From: Bacteroidales bacterium
GTDB lineage: Bacteria; Bacteroidota; Bacteroidia; Bacteroidales; DTU049
Length of the DNA: 6,681 nucleotides
Reading direction: 5' to 3'
Assembly: GCA_018432645.1 (NCBI GenBank)
Contig: JAHDSP010000369.1
Location: 1-6,681 of the forward strand
The notes under the pieces were generated by a model that saw only the letters and a list, made by a program, of their open reading frames with translations, was not told the origin of the DNA and ran no database searches. Positions within the stretch are counted from its first letter, which is position 1, and each line of letters opens with the position of its first letter. A program made the position numbers and the translations under genes. Below, piece after piece: positions 1 to 6,356 of the stretch.

Positions 1-1293
1 AGCTTTATTAAAATCTTTAATAGCTAAATCGAATTTTTCTAAATTATAATAACAAATACCTCTAATGTTGTAAGCGTTTTCATTTTTAGGATCTAATTTA
101 ATTGCCATATTCATATCATTGATAGCCAAATCAAATTGTTTCAGCATTCTATAAGAATAACCACGATTGAAATATGCAGATTCGAAATCTGGATTTAGCT
201 CGATAGCTTTTGTGAAATCTATAATAGCACTATCATATTCGTTTAAATTCAAATAAATCAATCCTCTACGATTGTGTAGAAATGAATTAGATCTAGATTT
301 CAGAGCAGCATTATAATCATTTAATGCATTCTGGTAATCCTGTAAGTCATAATAAATAGAAGCTCTAAAATGATAAGCTACTTTATAATCAGGATCTATT
401 TCTAATATTTTATTAAGATCTTCTAAAGCGGCAGGAATATTATCATCTTCATAAAAAACTATTGATCTATTCAAATAATAATAGGGCTTGGGATATAGTT
501 CTATTGCTTTAGTATAATACCTAATAGCATTATTATTGTCATCTACTTTTTTATATATATCACCTAATCTATTATAAGCATCAGCGAATTGTGGATTAAT
601 CTCAATAGCTTTTTGTAAATCATCTATCGCCTCAGTGTATTTATCTTCATAATCATAAATAATAGCCCTATTATAATAAGCTAAAACAGAACTAGGGAGA
701 ATCTCTATGGCCTTAGTAAAATTTTCTTTTGCAGATTTATAATTATTAATATTGCGATAGGATATCCCATTAAGATAATAAGTGAAAGGATTAGATGGAT
801 TTAGCTTAATAGCTTTATTATAATGTTTAATAGCTGATTTATAATTATCATCTAAATAATAAGAATACCCTTTACCTACAAAATCCCAATAAGTTACTGG
901 AGAAATAGAATAAATTTTTGTTAACAAATTTTTAATATCATTTTCATAAATAGAATCATCCATAGCATCTAAAACTTTTACCTTAAAAGATAATGGCAAA
1001 ATATTTTCAGAATAAAAGTTAATACTATTATCAATAATAGATAAAGCAGTATCATATTTATCCATTTCACAATAAATATAAGATTTAAAAGAATTAGCAA
1101 GCAAATTACTGGAGTCGTCACTTATAATTTTATCTAATACTAGTATAGAACTATCATAATTAGCCTTCATAAGATAGTTAAGAGCTTGATCAAAATTCTT
1201 GTCATCATACACTTGTGCATAAAATTTCACACTAATTAAAGAAAAAAGAATAAAAATTGTAAAAAAGAATTTTGCTAAATAACTTGTTTTCAT
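1..1293 (-). CDS. Exported tetratricopeptide-repeat (TPR) protein, C-terminus cut by window edge
   Basis: The reverse strand reads open for 431 codons from an ATG at 1293-1291 to the left edge, with no stop, so the true C-terminus lies outside. Residues 1-26 form a Sec-type signal peptide: basic MKTSYLAK, a hydrophobic stretch FFFTIFILFSLIS, and a likely cleavage site FYA|Q at 26/27. Residues 27 to about 133 are less regular and helical. From about residue 134 to the edge come roughly nine consecutive TPR units of 33-34 residues, most ending in a form of 'A..DF.KAIELNP' (for example AIEINPQF, AIELNPDF, AIKLDPKN). TPR arrays are protein-binding scaffolds, and the signal peptide places this one in the periplasm or on an outer membrane. 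No enzymatic domain is visible; one could lie beyond the edge. The partner is unknown. It is divergent from the transposase gene and has its own TAnnTTTG motif, which supports this start. The TPR call is firm; the biological role is not known. Confidence 0.93.
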   Translation of the reverse strand, partial: MKTSYLAKFFFTIFILFSLISVKFYAQVYDDKNFDQALNYLMKANYDSSILVLDKIISDDSSNLLANSFKSYIYCEMDKYDTALSIIDNSINFYSENILPLSFKVKVLDAMDDSIYENDIKNLLTKIYSISPVTYWDFVGKGYSYYLDDNYKSAIKHYNKAIKLNPSNPFTYYLNGISYRNINNYKSAKENFTKAIEILPSSVLAYYNRAIIYDYEDKYTEAIDDLQKAIEINPQFADAYNRLGDIYKKVDDNNNAIRYYTKAIELYPKPYYYLNRSIVFYEDDNIPAALEDLNKILEIDPDYKVAYHFRASIYYDLQDYQNALNDYNAALKSRSNSFLHNRRGLIYLNLNEYDSAIIDFTKAIELNPDFESAYFNRGYSYRMLKQFDLAINDMNMAIKLDPKNENAYNIRGICYYNLEKFDLAIKDFNKA

Positions 1294-1325
1294 AATTAAA
1301 AAAATTAAAATTGATTATTAATAAA

Positions 1326-1333
1326 CAAAAATA
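1326..1333 (-). promoter_or_regulatory. Bacteroidetes-type -7 promoter element for the TPR gene
   Basis: The plus strand reads CAAAAATA, which is TATTTTTG on the minus strand and fits TAnnTTTG. It lies 32 nt upstream of the TPR ATG, so a start about 7 nt downstream would give a leader of roughly 25 nt. No clean TTG-type -33 element is visible at the expected spacing. The assignment rests on the motif and its position only. Confidence 0.5.
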
Positions 1334-1427
1334 AGTAATTTTTTTAAATAAAATTAATACTTAAATATTAAAAGTAATATTTGATTAGTAAGTAAAGAAA
1401 ATTTTTAAGGTTAAAAAGGTATGAGAG

Positions 1428-1468
1428 ATGGTGGGAATAAGCTGTTTTCAACAGCTTATTCCCACCAT
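1428..1468. repeat. Perfect 19-bp inverted repeat (hairpin) in the divergent intergenic region
   Basis: Bases 1428-1446 pair perfectly with 1450-1468 around a 3-nt loop TTC. The arm begins ATGGTGGGAATAAGCTG and is far more GC-rich than its surroundings. On the plus strand it is followed by TATAAAAAATTATTTTT, which is not a clean T-tract. It lies between two divergently transcribed genes, upstream of both, so it is badly placed to terminate either one. It could block read-through into the transposase gene, lie in an element's flank, be a dispersed palindromic repeat, or act as a bidirectional regulatory site. The structure is certain from the sequence; its role is open. Confidence 0.85.
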
Positions 1469-1520
1469 TATAAAAAATTATTTTTATGAAATATATATGA
1501 TATACAATATAAAAAATTTT

Positions 1521-1528
1521 TATATTTG
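1521..1528 (+). promoter_or_regulatory. Bacteroidetes-type -7 promoter element for the transposase gene
   Basis: TATATTTG matches TAnnTTTG and ends 17 nt before the ATG at 1546. Transcription starting about 7 nt downstream would leave a leader of only around 10 nt, with no Shine-Dalgarno sequence. No TTG is seen at the -33 position. In such AT-rich DNA the octamer can arise by chance, so this is a moderate call. Confidence 0.4.
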
Positions 1529-1545
1529 CAAAAAATATAAAAATT

Positions 1546-2553
1546 ATGGATAAAATATTTGAAGAAGAAATTGATGTCTTTGCCCTCACTAAAGAAGAAG
1601 CACGTAAGTATTACGACAATTTATATAATAAAATAAAAAATGAAGGCAAAGACATTGTCGATTATCAAGAGCAAAAAGCCATGTCTACAGGCATACTTTG
1701 TCCAGACTGTAATAGTAGCCACGTAATCAAAAATGGCTTGCAAAATGGAGTGCAGAACTATATGTGTAAAAACTGTAGACGGCAATTCAGAGTTACAACC
1801 GGTACCTTTATGTATGGCATTCACCACAGAGATAAAATGCTCGAATACATCAAATGCATGTCTGCAGGAATGACTTTGAGAGAGTGTGCTAGAAATGTTG
1901 GCATTTGTCTTCAAACGAGCTTCTTTTGGCGACATAGAATTCTCTGTGCATTGCAGTCTTTTGAAGATAATGTTAATTTCTTTGGAGTAGTGGAATTGGA
2001 AGAGTTACTAATGAATTATTCTGAAAAAGGCAAAAAGAAACGAGATAAGAAAGAGGTAAAAAAGTTAAAGAAAAAGAAGCCAACAAAAGTAGCAGTATTG
2101 GCTGCCACTGATAGAAGTGGAAATATACTTTTCAAAAAATTAGAAGACAAACAAGTACAAGCAGATCACGTATCAGAATTCCTAAAATCACGCATATCCA
2201 AAGATTCAGTTGTTTGCGGGAGCGATAAAAAAGCTTTTAAGACAGTTAATGCCGAACATATCAAACACAAAGAGATATATTCTAAGAAAAATAAGAAAGA
2301 TGGTATATACGGTGTATCAACTGTTCATAAGAAGATAACAGCTTTTGTAAGTTGGATATATTACAAGTTTCGTGGAGTGGCAACGAAATATTTGACAAAC
2401 TACATAATGTGGTTTGTGGTACGGGGTAAGTATCTGGCGGATAAGATAATAAAAGATACGGGGAGGTTGCTAAATTTGGCGGCGTCGGATAGGCGGGCAT
2501 GGGAGCGGTATAGTGATCTGATGACCAAAACATATTTAATCTATAACATTTAA
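1546..2553 (+). CDS. IS1595/ISXO2-like family transposase, catalytic motifs apparently altered
   Basis: This 335-residue protein has the IS1595 order of parts. First is a short N-terminal helical region (TKEEARKYYDNLYNKI), then a zinc ribbon with CPDC at 52-55 and CKNC at 74-77. A helix-turn-helix-like segment follows at about 109-133 (MTLRECARNVGICLQTSFFWRHRI), then an RNase H-fold DDE-type core from about 147. The family signature GVATKYLTNYIMWF at 277-290 is present. Members normally cut and paste their element using three active-site residues. Here the usual 'VE-x-DE' motif reads VELEE (149-153), putting Glu152 where Asp is expected. The second motif reads CGSDKKAF with Asp227, possibly shifted by one. 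The third region has VHKK (260-263) where I expect VN followed by H-S-R-L-K. A lysine-rich insert lies at 161-181. The frame is intact. The ATG at 1546 keeps the family's usual N-terminal helix; Met46 would start just before the zinc ribbon. The last 70 codons include an unusually G-rich patch. The family call is strong; activity is doubtful. Confidence 0.85.
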   Translation: MDKIFEEEIDVFALTKEEARKYYDNLYNKIKNEGKDIVDYQEQKAMSTGILCPDCNSSHVIKNGLQNGVQNYMCKNCRRQFRVTTGTFMYGIHHRDKMLEYIKCMSAGMTLRECARNVGICLQTSFFWRHRILCALQSFEDNVNFFGVVELEELLMNYSEKGKKKRDKKEVKKLKKKKPTKVAVLAATDRSGNILFKKLEDKQVQADHVSEFLKSRISKDSVVCGSDKKAFKTVNAEHIKHKEIYSKKNKKDGIYGVSTVHKKITAFVSWIYYKFRGVATKYLTNYIMWFVVRGKYLADKIIKDTGRLLNLAASDRRAWERYSDLMTKTYLIYNI

Positions 2554-2574
2554 ATATTTTCTTACAATTCCCTT

Positions 2575-2599
2575 TTAAAAATTTTTTCAAAATTTTTAA
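2575..2599. repeat. AT-only inverted repeat downstream of the transposase gene
   Basis: Bases 2575-2585 (TTAAAAATTTT) pair perfectly with 2589-2599 around the loop TTC, 21 bp after the transposase stop. The stem is made only of A-T pairs and has no separate T-tract, so it would be a weak terminator. Chance inverted repeats are common in DNA this AT-rich. The rest of 2554-2735 holds a C-rich stretch at 2600-2626 and the rfbD promoter, with no gene that I can see. Confidence 0.4.
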
Positions 2600-2670
2600 C
2601 GCCACCCCATTCTCACTCACCCCATCATTTATCGTCTATTTTCTTGAATTTTTCCCCTTATTCTTTCATA

Positions 2671-2700
2671 ATTGCTTATTTTAAATTTTTTTTATCTTTG
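2671..2700 (+). promoter_or_regulatory. Two-part Bacteroidetes-type promoter for rfbD and the phosphoglucomutase gene
   Basis: A -33 type ATTG at 2671-2674 is separated by 18 nt from the -7 octamer TATCTTTG at 2693-2700, close to the known TTTG / TAnnTTTG arrangement. The predicted start near 2707 gives a leader of about 29 nt before the ATG at 2736. This is the most complete promoter in the window and probably drives both genes of the operon. Confidence 0.6.
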
Positions 2701-2735
2701 TTCATTGTTTCATTTAAAATATAAATTACAGAATT

Positions 2736-3602
2736 ATGACTTATAAAATTTTAATAACAGGTGCTAATGGGCAATTAGGATACGAGCTTAAAAAAATATT
2801 ATCTCTAAATAGTAGTTACGAATTATATTTCACTGATATTGATTCTTTAGATATCACTGATAGTAATGCTGTTAATGATTTTTTTAAAAATTTAAAAATT
2901 GATTTTGTTATAAATGCAGCAGCATATACAGCTGTAGATAAGGCTGAACTTGAAAAAGATAAAGCAGAAAAAGTAAATATATCTGCCGTAAAAAATTTAG
3001 CTATTTGTGCAAAAAATTATAATTCTAAAATGATACATATTTCTACAGATTATGTATTTGATGGTAATAAGTCATTTCCATATATAGAAACTGATGAAAC
3101 TCATCCATTAGGATATTATGGATATTCCAAATTATTGGGAGAACGAGCAATGATAGATATTGCCCCCAAAGGTGTTATCTTAAGAACTTCATGGTTATAT
3201 AGTACTCATGGCAATAATTTTGTAAAAACTATCATCAATAAAGCTTCTATGGATAATCAAAATTTACAAGTAGTATATGATCAAATTGGTACACCGACGT
3301 ATGCTAGAGATTTGGCTAATTGTATTAATTTATTAATACAAAATTTTGATTTAGATGATGTAGAAATCTTTCATTTTTCTGATGAAGGCGTAGCATCGTG
3401 GTATGATTTTGCTTATGCCATTTTAAAAATTAGTAAAATTGATAAAAATATTATTCCAATAGAGACACAACAAATCAAACAATTAGCTGAGAGGCCCAAA
3501 TATAGTGTGATGAGTAAAAATAAAATTAAATCTGCTCTGAATATTAATATACCACATTGGTGTGATTCATTAATAGATATGATTAATAATTTAAATAAAT
3601 AA
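2736..3602 (+). CDS. rfbD: dTDP-4-dehydrorhamnose reductase (RmlD/RfbD)
   Basis: The enzyme reduces dTDP-4-dehydro-L-rhamnose to dTDP-L-rhamnose with NAD(P)H, the last step in making the rhamnose donor for surface polysaccharides; it acts in the cytoplasm. The 288 residues match the usual family length. Visible landmarks are the Rossmann nucleotide-binding motif TGANGQLG at 8-15, NAAAYTAVDKAE at 60-71, and the STDYVFDG strand at 103-110 with Thr104 and Asp105. The catalytic Y-x3-K pair is Tyr128/Lys132, followed by RTSWLY at 150-155. QIGTPTYARDLA at 183-194 and ERPKYS at 252-257 are typical of the sugar-nucleotide half. The ATG at 2736 leaves only six residues before the Rossmann strand turn, as is normal, and sits about 29 nt after a predicted start site. 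There is no Shine-Dalgarno sequence. The next gene begins after 4 nt, so the two are almost certainly co-transcribed. rfbA, rfbB and rfbC are not nearby. A general NAD-dependent epimerase is the only real alternative and fits less well. Confidence 0.93.
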   Translation: MTYKILITGANGQLGYELKKILSLNSSYELYFTDIDSLDITDSNAVNDFFKNLKIDFVINAAAYTAVDKAELEKDKAEKVNISAVKNLAICAKNYNSKMIHISTDYVFDGNKSFPYIETDETHPLGYYGYSKLLGERAMIDIAPKGVILRTSWLYSTHGNNFVKTIINKASMDNQNLQVVYDQIGTPTYARDLANCINLLIQNFDLDDVEIFHFSDEGVASWYDFAYAILKISKIDKNIIPIETQQIKQLAERPKYSVMSKNKIKSALNINIPHWCDSLIDMINNLNK

Positions 3603-3606
3603 TTAT

Positions 3607-5337
3607 ATGAGTGCAAAAAATATCGAACCCGAAATCTTAGAAAAAATTAATAATTGGCTTATGCAGCCAATAGATGAAGATGATAAACAATGGATATTAG
3701 AAAACTTAAATAGCAATCCTCGAGAGTTAAAGGAAGCTTTTTATCAAGATTTAGAATTCGGAACAGGTGGACTTAGAGGTATTATAGGAATTGGGTCTAA
3801 TAGGATGAATAAATATACCGTTTCTATTGCTACGCAAGGATTAGCAAATTATATTTTACAAAATGCAAATAAACCGTTTAAAGTAGTTATTGCCTATGAT
3901 TCTAGAAATATGAGTAAAGAATTTGCAAATATTTCTGCAGAGGTTTTAAGCTCAAATAATATTGAAGTTTTTTTATTTTCAGAATTGAGGCCTACTCCAA
4001 TATTATCTTTTGCTGTTAGATATTTGCAAGCCACAGCTGGTATTGTGATAACAGCTTCTCATAATCCCAAACAATATAATGGTTACAAAGTTTATTGGAG
4101 TGATGGAGGTCAGCTAGTGCCTCCTCATGATAAAGGTGTAATAAACGAAGTTAAAAAAGTTGGTGAGTATAGTAATGTTAAAAAAAATTACAAAGCATCC
4201 CTTATCCATACTATAAATGACGAGATTGATATTGCTTATCTAAATCAATTAAATGAATTACAATTTTTATCAGAAATTGTTCCTAAATCTCAAAAAATTG
4301 TTTATACTCCTCTACACGGTACAGGAGCTACTTTAGTTCCTAAAGCCTTGCATTCATGGGGATTTGATAAGCTATATCTTGTAGAAGAGCAGTCAATCCC
4401 TGATGGTAATTTCCCAACTACTAAATCTCCAAATCCAGAAGAGAAAGCTGCTATGGAATTAGCTATTAAAAAAGCTAAGCAGACTGATGCAGATTTAATT
4501 TTAGCTACTGATCCAGATGCAGATAGAGTGGGCACTGAGATTAAGATGCCAAATAATGATTATAAATTATTAAATGGCAATCAGATAGCTGCTTTACTAA
4601 CTTATTATAATTTAGAAATGCGCAAAAATCGAAATTCTTTGCCATCAAATGCATTTATTGTTAAAACTATTGTTACTACTGAGCTGATGCGTGAAATTGC
4701 TGATGATTATAATGTGAAAATCTATGATGTTTTAACAGGTTTCAAATATATTGCTGAGCTAATAAGATTAAAAGAAGGTAAAGAAAAATTCATTTGTGGT
4801 GGTGAAGAAAGCTATGGATTTCTCTCTGCTGATTGGGTGAGAGATAAAGATGCTATTATGACTTCTTGTCAGATTGCTGAATTGCAGGAATATGCTGCTA
4901 TGCATGGAAAAACTCTTATTAATATTTTACAAATGTTATATGAAAAATATGGATATTATTTAGAAGACCAAAAATCTATTTCTATGACTGGCATAGAAGG
5001 TATGGAAAATATGAAAAAAATAATGGATAATTATAGAAATAATCCTCCTGAAATGATAAATAATATCCCTGTAGTCAAAATATTAGATTATCAAATCTCT
5101 AAAGCAAAAAACCTTAAAACCAACTCTATCGAAAGTATTGATTTGCCCAAGAGTAATGTATTACAATTTATATTAGAGGATGATACTAAAATTACTATAC
5201 GTCCATCTGGTACTGAGCCGAAAATAAAATATTATTTTGCTATAGTTAAAAAGAATATAAATAATGAGTCTTTTGAGCAAATGTGGGCAAAATTATTATC
5301 AGAAATGGAAGAGCTCAAAACTTTTGCTGAGGTTTAA
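3607..5337 (+). CDS. Phosphoglucomutase / phospho-sugar mutase (alpha-D-phosphohexomutase family, PGM2/PgcA-like)
   Basis: The enzyme interconverts glucose-6-phosphate and glucose-1-phosphate through a phosphoserine intermediate in the cytoplasm. The 576 residues fit the long subgroup that contains Bacillus PgcA and animal PGM2. Four signature loops appear in order: the phosphoserine loop TASHNP at 149-154 with Ser151; the Mg-binding loop DPDADR at 302-307; the sugar-recognition loop GGEESYGF at 398-405; and the phosphate-binding loop RPSGTEPK at 532-539. FGTGGLRG at 51-58 is the conserved N-terminal motif, and all key residues are present. It starts 4 nt after the rfbD stop with no promoter motif or Shine-Dalgarno sequence between them, indicating an operon and perhaps coupled translation. 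Its product, glucose-1-phosphate, is the entry substrate of the dTDP-rhamnose pathway finished by RfbD. Some subgroup members also act on pentose phosphates or glucose-1,6-bisphosphate, so exact substrate preference is inferred. I recognise the family firmly but assign no symbol. Confidence 0.94.
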   Translation: MSAKNIEPEILEKINNWLMQPIDEDDKQWILENLNSNPRELKEAFYQDLEFGTGGLRGIIGIGSNRMNKYTVSIATQGLANYILQNANKPFKVVIAYDSRNMSKEFANISAEVLSSNNIEVFLFSELRPTPILSFAVRYLQATAGIVITASHNPKQYNGYKVYWSDGGQLVPPHDKGVINEVKKVGEYSNVKKNYKASLIHTINDEIDIAYLNQLNELQFLSEIVPKSQKIVYTPLHGTGATLVPKALHSWGFDKLYLVEEQSIPDGNFPTTKSPNPEEKAAMELAIKKAKQTDADLILATDPDADRVGTEIKMPNNDYKLLNGNQIAALLTYYNLEMRKNRNSLPSNAFIVKTIVTTELMREIADDYNVKIYDVLTGFKYIAELIRLKEGKEKFICGGEESYGFLSADWVRDKDAIMTSCQIAELQEYAAMHGKTLINILQMLYEKYGYYLEDQKSISMTGIEGMENMKKIMDNYRNNPPEMINNIPVVKILDYQISKAKNLKTNSIESIDLPKSNVLQFILEDDTKITIRPSGTEPKIKYYFAIVKKNINNESFEQMWAKLLSEMEELKTFAEV

Positions 5338-5360
5338 ATACATTCTTAACTTTTTTCCAT

Positions 5361-5368
5361 TATCTTTG
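5361..5368 (+). promoter_or_regulatory. Bacteroidetes-type -7 promoter element before the exonuclease gene
   Basis: TATCTTTG, identical to the rfbD octamer, lies in the 45-nt gap after the phosphoglucomutase stop and ends 14 nt before the exonuclease ATG at 5383. A start about 7 nt downstream would leave a very short leader. No clear -33 TTG is present. It suggests independent expression of the exonuclease, although read-through from the operon is also likely because no terminator is seen in the gap. Confidence 0.45.
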
Positions 5369-5382
5369 CTTAAAAAAATATT

Positions 5383-6231
5383 ATGAAACTTTTTTTAGAA
5401 CGTCCAATAATTTTTTTCGATTTAGAGGCGACAGGATTAAACTTAGTTAATGATAAAATTATTGAAATTTTTATGCTAAAAGTCAATCCAGATGGTACTA
5501 CTGAAACTTATGAGCAACTTTTTAATCCACAAATCACTATTCCAGATGAGGTGATTAATATCACAGGTATAACTAATGAAATGGTAAAAGACAAGCCACC
5601 TTTCAAAGAAAAAGCGCAGGAAATTGCTGATTTTATTGATGATGCTGATTTTGCTGGTTTTAATTCTAATAAATTTGATATTCCACTTTTAGCTGAGGAG
5701 CTCTTAAATGCGGGAATAGATATTGACTTCTCGAGTCGCAATTCTGTGGATGTAATGGTATTATTCCATCGCTTGGAGCCACGTAATTTAGCTGCAGCTT
5801 ATAGATTTTATTGTAATAGAGAAATAGAAAATGCACATACAGCCAAAGCAGATGCCATAGCTACCTATGAAATATTAATAGCTATGCTAGACAAATATTT
5901 AGAAAATGAAAACCTTGCTGATAATGATGAAAATAATTTAATATTTGATAATAACATAAAATCATTAAGCGAAATATCTAAATATCATAAAACTGCTGAT
6001 TTGGCTGGTCATATTTTAATTAATGAAGATGGGAAAGAGATATTTAATTTTGGTAAATATAAAGGTCAATATGTAGAAGAAATTTTTACTATTGAACCAC
6101 AATATTACGATTGGATTATGAAATCTCAATTCCCTCAATATACAAAAAAAATTGTTGATAAAATTTGGCAAAGAGTAAAAGCTAATAATAATACCACAGA
6201 AGGGCAACACAACGAAGAAATAAATTATTAA
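5383..6231 (+). CDS. DEDDh-family 3'-5' exonuclease with ExoX-like C-terminal domain
   Basis: Residues 8-170 form a DnaQ-type exonuclease core that removes nucleotides from 3' ends of DNA (or RNA) using two metal ions. Exo I is FFDLEATGLN at 11-20 with Asp13 and Glu15. Exo II is AGFNSNKFDIPLL at 91-103 with Asp99. Exo III is HTAKAD at 152-157, giving the H-x4-D pair His152/Asp157 of the DEDDh class. After an acidic linker at about 172-192, residues 205-262 (with FGKYKGQYVEEIF and YYDWIMKS) resemble the small domain found at the C-terminus of ExoX-like nucleases. At 282 residues it lacks polymerase, helicase and BRCT parts, so it is a stand-alone nuclease rather than a polymerase III epsilon fusion. 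The likely role is DNA repair, mismatch processing or end trimming; substrate is not shown. The ATG at 5383 leaves the usual short lead before Exo I. A tail rich in Asn, Thr and Glu ends the protein. The rhamnose operon upstream appears unrelated in function. Confidence 0.9.
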   Translation: MKLFLERPIIFFDLEATGLNLVNDKIIEIFMLKVNPDGTTETYEQLFNPQITIPDEVINITGITNEMVKDKPPFKEKAQEIADFIDDADFAGFNSNKFDIPLLAEELLNAGIDIDFSSRNSVDVMVLFHRLEPRNLAAAYRFYCNREIENAHTAKADAIATYEILIAMLDKYLENENLADNDENNLIFDNNIKSLSEISKYHKTADLAGHILINEDGKEIFNFGKYKGQYVEEIFTIEPQYYDWIMKSQFPQYTKKIVDKIWQRVKANNNTTEGQHNEEINY

Positions 6232-6256
6232 ATTAATTCGAAAGAGCTAAAACATT

Positions 6257-6280
6257 AAAAGTTGGGGTTCTATAACTTTT
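6257..6280 (+). terminator. Weak possible terminator after the exonuclease gene
   Basis: AAAAGTT at 6257-6263 can pair with AACTTTT at 6274-6280 around a 10-nt loop, starting 25 nt after the exonuclease stop, and a T runs on directly. The stem is short and mostly A-T, so stability is low. Position favours a terminator; structure alone does not prove it. The rest of the 125-nt gap up to 6356 contains only AT-rich DNA and the next promoter motif. Confidence 0.3.
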
Positions 6281-6325
6281 TATATGGGTAAGGATTAAAA
6301 ATTTTTTTATTTAAAATTTTTTTTA

Positions 6326-6333
6326 TAATTTTG
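6326..6333 (+). promoter_or_regulatory. Bacteroidetes-type -7 promoter element for the secreted repeat protein gene
   Basis: TAATTTTG fits TAnnTTTG and lies 23 nt before the ATG at 6357 (29 nt before the alternative ATG at 6363). The upstream region is T-rich but lacks a clear -33 TTG. The resulting leader would be roughly 17-23 nt, in line with the other genes here. Confidence 0.45.
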
Positions 6334-6356
6334 CATGTCAAACCATAAAAAATTAA

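Noticed and set aside
1..900. Regularly spaced similar words (such as AATAGCTTT) suggesting a DNA repeat array
   Set aside because: The spacing is about 102 nt, equal to one 34-residue TPR unit, and the similarity follows the conserved protein motif rather than exact DNA repeats.
1421..1489. A 22-codon frame (MRDGGNKLFS...) spanning the long hairpin
   Set aside because: It is very short, its codons are dictated by the palindrome, and no promoter motif or initiation signal was found for it. The hairpin explains the sequence better.
1368..1589. A minus-strand 73-codon frame across the divergent intergenic region
   Set aside because: It overlaps the transposase start, runs through the hairpin, and consists almost wholly of Ile, Phe, Lys, Asn and Tyr as expected from translated AT-rich non-coding DNA.
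1425..2632. Possible imperfect terminal inverted repeats: GATGGTGGGA on the left and the complement of the C-rich stretch near 2601-2627 on the right
   Set aside because: Only about five contiguous bases (GATGG) agree before the sequences diverge, and no flanking direct duplication was found. The left sequence is already explained as a hairpin arm.
4302..4535. Minus-strand frames inside the phosphoglucomutase, exonuclease and rfbD genes
   Set aside because: They are antisense shadows of well-supported enzymes with complete motifs and show no independent features of a gene.
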